DNA of 64,000 nucleotides from Ovis canadensis (lineage: Eukaryota; Chordata; Mammalia; Artiodactyla; Bovidae): assembly GCF_042477335.2 (NCBI RefSeq), contig NC_091247.1, positions 38,491,501-38,555,500 of the forward strand. The letters are read 5' to 3'. Within the stretch, counting starts at the first letter, position 1, and the number at the start of each line of letters is the position of its first letter. The notes beneath the pieces are model-generated. The model made no database searches. It worked only from the letters and a program-made list of their open reading frames with translations, and was not told the DNA's origin. The translations under genes and the position numbers were made by a program. Below, one piece after another: positions 11,801 to 22,715 of this stretch.

Positions 11801-14534
11801 CTGTGAGAGTCTCCCGCTTCTAACCATGGAAAGCAAACCAAATCCATTTACAGAAATAATAGAGCTTTCCCCCAGAGTTACAATCATTTTCCCAGGATTA
11901 AAGCTGGATATTAAAGAAAAGAGAAAGAATCTATTTCTTGAATTGAAATTCTCAACTATCATTATTTTTCTTTCCTAATCACCTTTTGGAGAAGGGAATG
12001 GCAATCTACTCCAGTATTCTTGCCTGAAGAATCCCATGGACTGAGGAGCCTGGCCGGCTACAGTCCATACGGTTGCATAGAGTCAGACACGACTGAAGTG
12101 ACTTAGCATGGCAGAGCATGGCAATCACCTTTTGGGGCCAAGCTACTTCTCTTCGACAACATCCCCTTCTTATTCTCACCACTGAACATCCCCTCAACAA
12201 CTTTTCTGTGAAACTTAGGAGAAAACAAAGTACTAAGGATTAAGCCTTGACTATTAATGTGAACAATTCCTCTCAAATCATGAGTGGACAAGAGTAAAAG
12301 TGAAAAATAAACTACACTTTTCCATAAAAATAAAGCAAAAGGCTTCAATGTCTTTTCAAAAAGTTATTTAAAAAATACTGTAACAAAAAGCAACGTAGAT
12401 ATTGTTTTATACCACTGCACACTACAAGTCAGCATTAACCTTCTTCTTGAAGGCAGTCAGTACTCATGCACAGATCTACTTGCTACCACCTTTGGATAAT
12501 GCCAAAGGTGGGAGGGAAAGGAAAAACCACCAGGTAACTAATTAACAGGTTCATCCTTCCTGTGCCTTCCCATTCAAGAGCTCGGCACATATGTGCTGCT
12601 CACTCATATCCTGTGGTTATCCAATGCTAAGGACAATGGGGTGAACCAAGGATAGAAGAGGAAGGAAGAACAAGGGAGTTGAAGGTTTAAGTGGGAAACT
12701 TCTGGCTTTTAGTAGTGTGTATAATGTCACAGACACTAACCAAATAGTTATTTGCAGAGTATTCATGAGAATGGGAGATAGACAAGGATTCTAAATCAGT
12801 AAGGAAAATGTCAATGATTTTCAATCACTGGAATAAAAGGTATAATTGAATGAGTCTAATAAAAAGATTTCCTAGCTAATGTATATATTAAGGGCAAAGA
12901 GGGGAAAAAGGGGGTGCAACAGCATTAATGGAGTACTCATTTATACCAGGAAGTACATTCAGGGTTTTATTATGTGATTTCATTGACCATTAACCAAATA
13001 CTTTCCAGTGAGACTTACAAAACTTTAAGAATTACAAGATTAACGTAAAAAGCTTGTGGCATGTGAATATTTTAATATCAATCTATTCCTCCATCACCAA
13101 AAAGCAGGTTTGAACCTCAATCGTTCCTCTCTGCCATTATAGAGTGACAGATTATCAGACATATCACTGTATTTAATTTACATGTCAAATATGAAAGCCT
13201 ACCATCTATGCCAAATCAAGACTTTAACATATTTATAAAATCTTCACTATGATAAGTAAAACGTGGGTAATGTCCAGTATTTTCAGCTATAGAAAACTTG
13301 CCCTGAATCTGCAACTTCTGAAGGCAAAATATTGTCACTGCTGCTAATCTCACTTGAAGTTTCCACAGATTTTTTATTTCAAAAGGGAAGAAAAGCAAAA
13401 TTAAGTTCTGGGGAAAAAAGTTCATAAAGAAATAGAAAACACTTCCATTTCTCTTCTCTTCTCAGTCCCCTCAACCCAAATAGAAGGGTTTCTTCCAAAG
13501 CCTTAGGACTATGTATACATTACTGAATCACGATTGCCGCTTCATTTACGGGGTTAAAACCCAGTATCATCTGCGGCATAACCTAAAAGAGAAAGGAAAA
13601 TATTTACCAAATTACCTGCTACTGCTGTTATTCTTCTTGGATTTGCTCCTCCGTTTTAAGGCATCTCTGTCCTTGTTATTGTATGGTAACATGGAGGCAT
13701 AACCATGTTCAGCTTCTAGAAAACCGGAGGATCCAGTTAATGAATGAACACAGAACAGTCAACACTCTCTCCCCTTCACAATATTTCCTTTTAAAAATGA
13801 TTTATTTTTTATTAAAAGAAGACTGTGGAAATAATTAAAAGGAGCAAGGTGGAATTCTTAGAACAATGATTGTTTTTTTAATTGAGTGAATACCCTCAGT
13901 TCGGAGCAGGTGTAAGGAGCATTCCAGCTGCTCATTGTTGAGAAAGACACAGCAAGTCTCAAGGAGCCTGGGTTTCCCATTGGCAACGTCCAGCAGGTTG
14001 GTGTATATTAAGTGGGACCGGCCTCAGACGAAGGTGCGGGGCCAGACACTGGGAGCCAGAGCCGAGGTCGGAGGATGCGGGGCAAGGGAGGCGCTGCTCC
14101 GCCGACTGGGAGACCCGGCGCCAGGCCCACTTGGGGGCGGGCCGGGAAGAGCCGGGTGAGGTAAACCAAGCGCTTGGCTGAGGGGGCCCCGGGCATCCCA
14201 TTCGCGACGGGGTGCGGAGGGGGAAGCACTCAGGATCCCGGGGGCAGTGGTCCCTTTCCACTCCCATTCATTGACTTTGGGGGCAGCGACGGCCTCCCTT
14301 CGGACCGCGCGTGGGGAAAGCTGGAGGGGTTGGGAGCGCTCGCGGGTCGCGCTCTCAGCTCCTCCAACCACCCCCGGAGAGGCTGGGCGCCGGGATCCGC
14401 TGCCAGGCCCCTCAGAGCTCCCGGGACTAGCTCGGGCCGGCCCCCTCCCGTCCCCGTGCACCTCTCTCCCGTCGCTCCAGGTAGTCGGCCGCCTCCAGCA
14501 GCATCTGGATGTTCATCCGAACCGCCGCCGCCAT
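8774..14534 (-). CDS. MXD1: MXD1 (MAD1), MAX dimerization protein 1, 5' part of gene (coding exons 1-3)
   Basis: MXD1 is a nuclear bHLH-leucine-zipper repressor that pairs with MAX, binds CACGTG E-boxes and recruits SIN3/HDAC, opposing MYC. The visible coding exons are 14462-14534, 13616-13715 and 8774-8803. They join in frame (73, 100 and 30 nt) and give the first 67 residues plus two bases of the next codon. Residues 5-24 are the SIN3-interaction helix (VRMNIQMLLEAADYLERR), followed by a lysine/arginine-rich stretch (KRRSKSKKN) and the start of the basic region (THNEMEKNR). The start ATG has A at -3 and G at +4. The exons for the rest of the basic region, helix-loop-helix, zipper and acidic tail were searched for and not found between 1 and 8773, so they should lie beyond the left edge. 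Identification rests on near-identity with the remembered human protein. Confidence is very high. Confidence 0.96.
9400..9610 (+). mobile_element. MIR-like SINE
   Basis: Decayed MIR with 'ggttaactctttggtaaaat' segment, in MXD1 intron 2. Confidence 0.5.
11990..12122 (+). mobile_element. 5'-truncated Bov-tA with 13-bp target duplications
   Basis: Starts at the 'agaagggaatggcaa' segment. It is flanked by aatcaccttttgg at 11977-11989 and 12123-12135, so it is a genuine retroposition in MXD1 intron 2. Confidence 0.9.
13616..13715 (-). CDS. MXD1: MXD1 coding exon 2
   Basis: This 100-nt exon is bounded by a ctag acceptor (13716-13717 on the plus strand) and a gtaatt donor. It encodes EAEHGYASMLPYNN, then a basic segment KRRSKSKKNNSSS that probably contributes to nuclear localisation. 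One residue in the basic segment is Ser where I remember Asn in human. Intron 1 is 746 bp. Confidence 0.96.
14462..14534 (-). CDS. MXD1: MXD1 coding exon 1 (SIN3-interaction domain)
   Basis: This exon encodes residues 1-24 plus the first base of residue 25. It holds the amphipathic SIN3-interaction helix MNIQMLLEAADYLERR. The splice donor on the minus strand reads gtgcac directly after the AGAG end of the exon, and the split codon completes as GAA (Glu) with exon 2. The exon lies inside the CpG island. Confidence 0.96.
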
Positions 14535-14828
14535 TCTGCACCGGGGGCCGGAGCCACGGGACCAACCCCCACTGGACACGGGCTCGCCGCCGCCGCCGCC
14601 GGACACCCGCGCCCCGCTATGGACCCCGCAGAGCAGGGCTGAGAGAGCCTCTCTGGCGACCACGCTCGCTGGAAGGGGGAGGGGACCGGCGAGCTGGGCA
14701 CCACCGACACCGTGACAGAACCTACAGAAGAGCAGCAGCCGCCACCGCCGCGGAGTGTTTATCCCCGACTCACCGTCCCCCCGCCCCCAGGCCTTTCTCT
14801 TGACAGGCCCACTTCGGCTGCGTTCCTC

Positions 14829-15218
14829 ATTGGGCGCCCCAAAGAATTCCCCGCCCCCGGACCTGTCCGATTGGGGGAAGGCACTACGGCCCCGCCCCTC
14901 AGAGTCCGCTCCTCTCCCTGGTTGGTCACGCTTGACAAGGCCCGGGCTCCACCTCCTCTTTCCAATTGGTGACAGGATTCTCAACTCCGCCTCATGCTCC
15001 TTCTCTGTTTTCCATTGGTTCTATACCAACAACCGGGCCCCCTTTTGCTTTGTTAGTATTGGCCAAGAGATACAGAAAGCAAGCCACTTTGCCTGTCTCC
15101 CATTGGTGGGACCTTCCGACACCGCCCAGCTACGATGACGTCATCTCTCCCCTGGCTAGCGATCCCTGAATGGCTAGTGGTTAGACGCCGGGCTATTCCT
15201 ACCCCAAACTGGCATTGG
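14829..15218 (-). promoter_or_regulatory. Array of inverted CCAAT boxes (NF-Y type) upstream of MXD1
   Basis: ATTGG on the plus strand (CCAAT on the gene strand) occurs at 14829, 14870, 14965, 15014, 15058, 15102 and 15214. A GTTGG variant at 14921 fills the one gap in the main row. Spacings from 14829 to 15102 are 41, about 50, about 45, 49, 44 and 44 bp. Several boxes follow a pyrimidine-rich run (ctcctctttcc type), suggesting a decayed tandem repeat. NF-Y binds CCAAT and is common in TATA-less promoters; binding here is inferred. Confidence 0.65.
15136..15143. promoter_or_regulatory. Palindromic CRE (TGACGTCA)
   Basis: A full 8-bp cAMP-response element, the CREB/ATF consensus, inside the larger palindrome GATGACGTCATC. 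It lies about 600 bp upstream of the MXD1 start codon, between two CCAAT boxes. Confidence 0.6.
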
Positions 15219-15494
15219 ATTGCAGGGCTGACCCGGGCACCGAGCCGCGCTGATTCACCGACCCCGCCTCGGACCTGTTGCCGTAACCTGTCTCCGAGGA
15301 AAAGTTCCGGGGATCTGCTGGACGCCCCTAGGGTGGAAGCTGGCACCGCGCGTCACCTGGGCGCTCTGCCCTGCTCGGGTTCGGGGCCAGATCTCTGGGT
15401 CTGCTGGCTGCGGCCCGGAGGTTCCAGGCTTTCCGGGGCCGAAGGCCCCGCCGACAGCCCGATAGGGCGGTGGGCCTGGGGCTCCGGCGAGCGC

Positions 15495-15500
15495 CACGTG
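15495..15500. promoter_or_regulatory. Canonical E-box CACGTG upstream of MXD1
   Basis: A perfect MYC/MAX/MXD E-box in the context GCCACGTGGC, about 960 bp upstream of the MXD1 start codon at the outer edge of the CpG island. Whether it acts is inference. Confidence 0.5.
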
Positions 15501-16034
15501 GCTGTAGAGCTCGGCGGGGGAGACTGTGTTCAGTGCTCGCCACCCAGCGTTTTTTTTTCTCTCCCCAGAAAGCACTGGAATCGCGAGGCTGTATACCCCG
15601 CCCTAAGTGCTGGCTAATTACTCCCTCATGCGAGTGGATTTTAAAAGCTCAGAAACTTCCTGTACCTGCAGATTGACATTGAATTCTGAGATTTGTTTGA
15701 CATCTCTTTCAGAGTCTTCCCTTCCCTTTTATTCTAGAGGAAAACATTCAAAAAGAATACTTCCTATTCAAGACGGCTATAAATGGTGTTAGTGTGTGTG
15801 TGTGTGGTACCAATATAAATGTACGTAGAACAGAACTAAAATTTTTAAGAATTGTTCCTTAAGCTATCTCGAGACCCAAGTTACACTGTTAATACACTGA
15901 CAGCTCCATTATAAAAAAAACTGAAATAAAACTCTTGGTAAATTGAGACTCCTGAATATAGAAATGAGTAAAGCATGAACATATTTAACAAAGCTTTTAA
16001 ACAGTTTATTGTTGCCAATATGTGAAAACAATAG

Positions 16035-16225
16035 CTTGTCAGGTAATTTACCTACATTATTGCTAATCCTCAAAATAACCCCACTAGATAGGTTAATTAT
16101 CTACGTTTTGCACTTAAGGAAACTGATGCCCAGAGAAGCTAAATGACTTTCTTAGACATCCTTTCAGACAGAAATGGAAACTGAACCTAGATCTGTTTCA
16201 CCCAAAGCCCATACTATGGGTGATA
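16035..16225 (+). mobile_element. MIR-family relic
   Basis: Contains 'aaggaaactgatgcccagag' and 'aaagcccatactatgg', typical of the MIR family. Confidence 0.6.
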
Positions 16226-17879
16226 GTTTTTCTAAAAAACAGGAATTAAGAACCGGATCTCCATGAGTCACAAATACTGACACTCAAACATGGGGAAAAG
16301 AAAGAAAAACGTAATTATGATGGTAAGTTTTAAATATGTCTTTTCTAATGGTTGACAAATCCATTAAACTCAAAAGAATAAGAATAAATAGACTAGCCCA
16401 GTCCTGACATATAGAACACATATTTTCTGGTTTTAATGGTTAACTGGATCTAAAAGCTGATTCTTTACAGCAATTAATAGATACACTGAAGATAAAAGTT
16501 TTCAAAAAAGCACAAAAAGCTAGAATTGGGAATATAAGTTCATAAAAATTATAGATATAATTTTTAACTGCAGGTTATTTGTAAAACAAACCTGAAAATA
16601 GTAATGAATACAGTTTTTACTGACAGTAAAAACACATTTCATTCTTAATTTTGGATTCTGTGCACTTCCATATTTTCTCTTTGATTTTATTATGAACATT
16701 TAGCATCTCTTTATTCCTTCTCTTACCCTCAACTCTTTTTTTTCAAAAAGCCAGTCTTATTTCAAAATCATGATCCTTCCCCTGGAATTATCCTTCCCTT
16801 GATTGAAAATCACTTATAAAATTAAAAAAAGGAAAAATGGTTGAAATCTGAGTCAGATATAGCAAAGGAACCATTTAAACACCAACAGGTTTAGCTTACA
16901 TTCCAAACAAAAATAAATTATATAAAATCAGAGAATTAAGACTAAGGAATGGACCTCTTTCTGTTCCCTGGCAGCGGTGGAAGAAATGATCAGAAAGCCA
17001 GTAATACCAACTAGGAATTAGTATCATGAAGAACTCCAAAGGGTGTCTGATGCCACCTACTGGACATCAAGCAGTAAGTATAAAACAAAGGGTTTTTTCT
17101 TGTTTTTCTAGCAATTACTTTATACAAATATATTACAATGAATGACCAGTTAGATAATCTGAAAGTATAGATTTTGAAGAACTGAAATCCTAAAGTGAAG
17201 AAGTGGTTATCCCCAGCATCTAGCACTTCAAAGGCATTACACAAGCACTAACAGATGGACAGGCAAAACCCTCAAAATAAGAACTTGAAATTTTAGAATG
17301 TTTGAACCTAAATTTTATGACCAGAATTTTAAGTAAAAAGCAATATGAAATACAATAAACATAGGCTGACAACAGTTTATATCCTTGAGCAGGTATCAAG
17401 CTAAACTGATAGAATTGGAAACTAAAAATATATTGAAAATGGGAAGCACAAAAGATTGTATTTGTCAAATTAAAAAAAAAAAAACCAAACCCTAGTTTCT
17501 TTCCTCTGAGGGGTTTATACTCTAGGTGGGCAGAGGATAGTAGTAAATACCAGTGCTGAATGGCAGGTTTATTAAATGCAATAGGACTTCTGACAGAGAG
17601 GTGCATTTCAGTTGAGTACCTCAGACTGCAGAGAACACAACTGTTGGTATTCTAATCCTTTAGCTGTCTAAAAAGTTCCAGAACTGCTGAATGCTAAATT
17701 AAAAAACACTATTTATAATGACATTAAAATGAATTTTGTTTTCTAAGTTTCTGAGGAACTGATTTTATTCTTCGAAGTGTAAAAATCAGGACTGTGATTT
17801 ACTTAGTATTAATCCCTTTCTTTGTGGCTACTTGGGACACTCTAACATGATATCCAATATCACAAAATTAAAACTTAAA

Positions 17880-18054
17880 AACCTTTAAAAACACTGCTCT
17901 GCAAAAGTTAATTACAAATATTTGCTACTTTTAAAAACAGAGCAATGGCTAAACAGGGGTACATACATTACATAGAACACTATGTAGAAGTTAAAAAAGA
18001 CTAATATATATGTGTGTGTGTGTATATATACATATATGTGTGTGTATATACATA

Positions 18055-18086
<32 letters not shown>

Positions 18087-18235
18087 GGCATGGTACATCT
18101 CCAAGGCAGTGCTGAGTAAATAGCTGAGTTGTAAGATGATCCCTGCAGCATATTATCTGTGTAAAAAAAACAACAAAAACAAACCAAACACCTCAAACTG
18201 GGCTTTTATCCTCATTTCCAACACTAAGTCTGCTA
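17880..18235 (+). mobile_element. Degenerate L1 3' fragment with TG/TA microsatellite
   Basis: L1M-like sequence carrying a (TG)n/(TA)n tract at 18002-18086. Confidence 0.4.
18002..18086. repeat. (TG)n/(TA)n microsatellite
   Basis: Compound TG and TA dinucleotide repeat. Confidence 0.9.
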
Positions 18236-18271
18236 CACACACACACATATATATACATATACATATATATC
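18236..18271. repeat. (CA)n(TA)n microsatellite at BovB 3' end
   Basis: CA then TA repeats abutting the BovB copy at 18272. Confidence 0.85.
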
Positions 18272-19186
18272 AGTTCAGTTCAGTCACTCAGTTGTGTCTG
18301 ACTCTTTGCGACCCCATGAATCGCAGCACGCCAGGCCTCCCTGTCCATCACCAACTCCCGGAGTTCACTCAAACTCACGTCCATCGAGTCAGTGATGCCA
18401 TCCAGCCATCTCATCCTCTGTCGTCCCCTTCTCCTCCTGCCCCCAATCCCTCCCAGCATCAGAGTCTTTTCCAATGAGTCAACTCTTTGCATGAGGTGGC
18501 CAAAGTATTGGAGTTTCAGCTTTAGCATCATTCCTTCCAAAGAAATCCCAGGGCTGATCTCCTTGAAGTCCAAGGGTCTCTCAAGAGTCTTCTCCAACAC
18601 CACAGTTCAAAAGCATCAATTCTTCAGCGCTCAGCTTTCTTCACAGTCCAACTCTCACATCCATACATGACCACAGGAAAAACCAGAGCCTTGACTAGAC
18701 GGACCTTTGTTGGAAAAGTAATGTCTCTGCTTTTGAATGTGCTATCTAGGTTGGTTGGTCATAACTTTTCTTCCAAGGAGTAAGCGTCTTTTAATTTCAT
18801 GGCTGTAGTCACCATCTGCAGTGATTTTGGAGCCCCCAAAAATAAAGTCTGACACTGTTTCCCCATCTATTTGCCATGAAGTGATGGGACCAGATGCCAT
18901 GATCTTAGTTTTCTGAATGTTGAGCTTTAAGCCAACTTTTTCACTCTCCTCTTTCACTTTCATCAAGAGGCTTTTGAGTTCCTCTTCACTTTCTGCCATA
19001 AGGGTGGTGTCATCTGCGTATCTGAGGTTACTGATATTTCTCCCAGCAATCTTGATTCCAGCTTGTGCTTCTTCCAGCCCAGTGTTTCTCATGATGTACT
19101 CTGCATAGAAGTTAAATAAGCAGTGTGACAATATACAGCCTTGACGTACTCCTTTTCCTATTTGGAATCAGTCTGTTGTTCCATGT
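18272..19186 (-). mobile_element. BovB LINE 3' part bordered by microsatellites
   Basis: Antisense BovB with its 3' end at 18272, YADD motif intact in the fragment at 18742-19131, frame broken elsewhere. CA/TA repeats lie directly on both sides. Confidence 0.9.
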
Positions 19187-19262
19187 AGATGTGTGTGTGT
19201 GTATATATATACACGTATATATATGTATATATATGTGTGTGTGTATATATATATATAATATG
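19187..19262. repeat. (TG)n(TA)n microsatellite at BovB 5' end
   Basis: TG and TA repeats abutting the other end of the same BovB. Confidence 0.85.
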
Positions 19263-19436
19263 TATATCTGGAAGGAAACACTATAAAGGATTCACAGTGA
19301 ATCAGGACTGTTCAAAAGGGATTAAGCAGTCATGTTTTAAAATTTTTATTGAAAAAATGTGTTCATTTAAGAGTTGGATAACTAAAGGTTAACTTAAAAA
19401 CTTAGGGAAGCTTAAAAACTTAGGGAAGTGGAATGA

Positions 19437-19815
19437 AGTTTAAGTCAGAAAGAGAAAGACAAATATCACGTATCACTTATATGTGGAATCTAAAAATAAA
19501 TGGTACAAATGAACCTATTTAAAAAATAAAAATAGAGTCACAGATATAGAAAACAAACTTATGGTTACCAAGAGGAAAAGGAGGGAGGGATAAACTGGGG
19601 GGCTGGTACTGACGTATTCATACTGCTATATACAAAATAGATAAGAAGCCACTGTATAGCACAAGGGACTCTACTCAGTACTCCGTAATGACCTATATGG
19701 GAAAAGAATCTTAAAAAGAGTGGATACATGTATAATTGATTCACTTTGCTGAACAGCAGAAACTAACACAACATTGTAAATCAACTATACTCCAATACAA
19801 ATTGAAAAAAAAAAA
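19437..19815 (+). mobile_element. L1 LINE 3' UTR
   Basis: Typical ruminant L1 3' end ('cacttatatgtggaatctaa…ctccaatacaaattgaaaaa') with a poly(A) tail. Confidence 0.88.
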
Positions 19816-20301
19816 ACACTAAGTGAAGTTGTTAAGTGAAAAATGTTACTAAACTACATGCATGTACAGGTATTCGCTGAATGCTTTACTGGGTGCCAGG
19901 CACTTGTGGTGCTGGGGCCACAGCAGCAAACAAGACAGAAGCCCTGCTTCTCAAAGTTCAAAGACATAGTAACACAGAGTGTGTCAGGGAATGAAAAACT
20001 AGAAGGAAAAGGAAACTGCAGAGCATGTGGAAAAACTGGAACCCTCACAAATTGCTAGTGGGAATATAAAATAGTGCGGTTGCTTTGGAAAACAGACAGT
20101 GCTTCAAAAAGTTAAACATGGAGTTTAACTATATAACCCAGTAATAGCACTCCTAGTTATATACCCACAAGAACTGAAAACATATGTTCATACAAAACTT
20201 GGATACCAATGTCCATAGTAGCATTATTCATAATAGCCAAAAAAGTGGAACAACCCAAATTCCCATCAACTGATGAATTACAGATTACAGTGTGACAGGT
20301 G

Positions 20302-20512
20302 GGGGCTTCCCAGGTGGCACAGTGGTAAAGAACCCACCTGCCAATGCTGGAGACAATCGGGTTTGATCCCTGGGTCAGGATGATCCCCTGGAGAAGGAAA
20401 TGGCTACCCACTCCAGTAGTCTTGTCTGGGAAATTCCACTGACAAGGAGCCTGGCTGGCTACATCCAGGGGGTTGCAAAGGGTCGGACACGACTGAGCAT
20501 GCACACACACCC
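20302..20512 (+). mobile_element. Bov-tA SINE inserted in L1
   Basis: Full-length sense copy. With the antisense copy at 20549-20764 it interrupts one L1 3' region. Confidence 0.88.
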
Positions 20513-20548
20513 ACAGAACAGAGTATTATAAACTATAAAAAAGGGACG

Positions 20549-20764
20549 TGTGTGCGCCAAGTCCCTTCAGTCATGTCTGGCTCTGTGCAACCCTATGGAC
20601 TGTGGCCTGCCAGGCTCCTCTGTCCATGGGATTCTCCACGCAAGAATCCTGGAGTGGGTTGCCACTTCCCCCTCCAGGGGATCTTCCCAACCCAGGGATT
20701 GAACCCAAGTCTGTCTTCTGCACTGGCAGGTGGGTTCTTTACCACTGAGCCACCTGGGAAGCCC
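20549..20764 (-). mobile_element. Bov-tA SINE inserted in L1, antisense
   Basis: Full-length antisense copy, 36 bp from the previous one, forming an inverted repeat. Confidence 0.88.
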
Positions 20765-21074
20765 TTGATACAAGATGAATCAATCTTGAAAACACTGTGC
20801 TAAGCAAAAGCAGCTAGACACAAAAGGTCACATATTGTGTGATTCCATCCATTTGAAATGTCCATTTACATGAAAATGTCCAAAACAGATACATCTTTAA
20901 AAACAGTAAGTACATTTAGCGGTTTCTGGGCTGGAGGGTAAGATGGAAGGGGAGGGATGAGGAACAGCTGTTAATGAGCATGGAGTTCCTTTTTGGGATG
21001 ATGAAAATATTTTAGTGTTACTGGCGATAAACGCACAACTGTCAATATACTAAAACCACTGACGTGGTATACAC

Positions 21075-21169
21075 TATTTATTTCTGGCCATGCCATATAG
21101 GGCTTGTGAGATCTTAGTTCCTGCAAGTTAATGCAGGGTCCTCATCACTGGACTGCCAGGGAAGTCTCT
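21075..21169 (-). mobile_element. CHR-type SINE fragment, antisense
   Basis: Short copy ending 'tcactggactgccagggaag'. Confidence 0.75.
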
Positions 21170-21364
21170 GAAATGATATACTTTAATAGGTTGAATTTTA
21201 TTTCAATTAAAAAAAAGCTAAATAAAAAAGTAAAACAGGGTAAAAGGATAGAAAGGGAAGGGGAGGTTGCTGTTTTGGATAAGGTAGTCAGGAATGACCT
21301 TATTTTGGGTAGTGACCTGAACAATATAAAGAAGCTAACCATGTAAATCTGAGAGGTGGGAGGA

Positions 21365-22180
21365 GGGAGAGGAGGGAGATTCCAGGAGGAAAGGCAAGTA
21401 GGAAGACTCTTAAGGTAGATGCCTATCTATTTTTAAGGAACAGCAAAGAGGCGAGTAGTGTGGCTGCATGCAGTAGCAAGCCATGTGTAGAGCCACAGTA
21501 AGGACTGGTCTTCACTCTAAATGATGGAAAGCCATCAGAGCCAGAAGCAACGACCACATGTACATTTATAAGGTTCACTTTGTTGCTAGGTGGGGAATAA
21601 ACTGAGGCAGAAGGGAAGGAAGGAAATCTATTAGAGATGGCTTCTGTTAGTATAGGTGGGTAAAAAATGGTCAGATTGGATGTACATCTAATCACAATAT
21701 ACACTTTAAATATCTTAAACTTGTGTCAATTATATCCCAATAAATATGGGCGGAAAAAGTGGTTGGATTCAAAATATACTCTAATGTTAGAGCCAAAGGG
21801 ATTTCTAATGCATCAAATGTGCCGCACAGGAGAGAGGAGCGAAGAATGAGGCTAAGGAGTTTCGCTCTGTGCAAGGTGTAGATGGAGAGGCTGCTCACTG
21901 AGGTGGGGAAGCCTGAGAGAGGATGACTGGGCAGGGAAATCAGAAGTCAATTCATCTTAAATTTGAGGCGCCTACTAATCCAAGTGCATCTACAAGACTG
22001 GAATTCAGTACAACAGTCAGGCTAGAAGTATACAGTGGAGAGCCACGGCAGAAGACATTTGACGCTTTGTGCAGGGATGACTCACCAGAGGCAGACAGGA
22101 GAGTCTAGGGGTTGGGCCCTGGAGCACTCTGACATTTGGATACTTGGAAGATTTGGCACAATTTATGTTTTCTGAGAGGA
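21365..22180 (-). mobile_element. L2 LINE relic, antisense
   Basis: Decayed antisense L2 ('gatggaaagccatcagagcc', 'tattctaatg'-like segments). Confidence 0.45.
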
Positions 22181-22494
22181 GCAGCCTGTTAGCAGAAGAC
22201 AAGAATGCTCCATCTTTGTTATTCTTAAAGAATCAGATGATCTGATGGATAAAAGTTCCTTCAAAGCAAGACTTGATCTCATTTCTAGATCTTTAAAGAT
22301 TTCTTCCTCTTCCATTTCTTTGGAGTTAGCTCACAGAGAGTGAACCTATTGATCTACTAGGTATTCTCAGATTATTTCTTTACAAAGTATGCTGCCTTAA
22401 GGATCTCAAGTCAGTGTACTAAAATGATAATCATACTAAACACCACACTAAAATGACAATCCAAATACTCATTGTTTGATTTGGGGCATATTAG

Positions 22495-22691
22495 ACTTCC
22501 CTTGTGGCTTAGAGGGTAAAGCATCTGCCTGCAATGCAGGAGACCTGGGTTCGATCCCTGGGTCGGGAAGATCCCCTGGAGAAAGAAATGGCAACCCACT
22601 CCAGTATTCTTGCCTGGAAAATCCCACGGACAGAGGAGCCTGGTGGGCTACGGTCCATGGGGCTGCAAAGAGTCGGACACGACTGAGTGAC
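22495..22691 (+). mobile_element. Bov-tA SINE ending in an ATTC repeat
   Basis: Close to the Bov-tA consensus as I remember it. Its tail runs into (ATTC)n at 22692-22715. Confidence 0.9.
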
Positions 22692-22715
22692 TTCATTCAT
22701 TCATTCATTCATTCA
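22691..22715. repeat. (ATTC)n microsatellite
   Basis: Five to six ATTC units at the tail of a Bov-tA. Confidence 0.9.

Larger units (their letters stand above)
8804..13615 (-). other. MXD1 intron 2
   Basis: A 4.8-kb intron. It holds a MIR-like fragment (about 9400-9610) and one Bov-tA piece with clean target-site duplications (11977-12135). The rest, notably 9620-11970 and 12140-13610, is unique-looking AT-rich sequence in which I see no gene. Confidence 0.75.
14000..15560 (-). promoter_or_regulatory. CpG island and promoter of MXD1
   Basis: An abrupt rise in G+C and CpG density covers exon 1, the 5' UTR and about 1 kb upstream (higher plus-strand coordinates). There is no clear TATA box. 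GC boxes are present (for example CCCCGCCCCC-type runs near 14849-14860 and 14889-14898). Transcription probably starts near 14700-14800, judged only from the usual length of the human 5' UTR. Open frames here arise because GC-rich DNA has few stop codons. Confidence 0.85.
20035..21060 (+). mobile_element. Older L1 3' region interrupted by two Bov-tA SINEs
   Basis: L1 sequence at 20035-20300, 20513-20548 and 20765-21060 reads as one element once the two SINEs are removed. Confidence 0.75.

Noticed and set aside
14174-14803. Long open frame of 209 codons on the plus strand over the MXD1 CpG island
   Set aside because: Low-complexity Pro/Arg/Ala/Gly composition, overlaps MXD1 exon 1 in antisense and matches no family; expected by chance in GC-rich DNA.
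22495-22570. tRNA gene suggested by the GGTTCGATCCC box
   Set aside because: This is the tRNA-derived head of a Bov-tA SINE, repeated many times in the window, without a cloverleaf.
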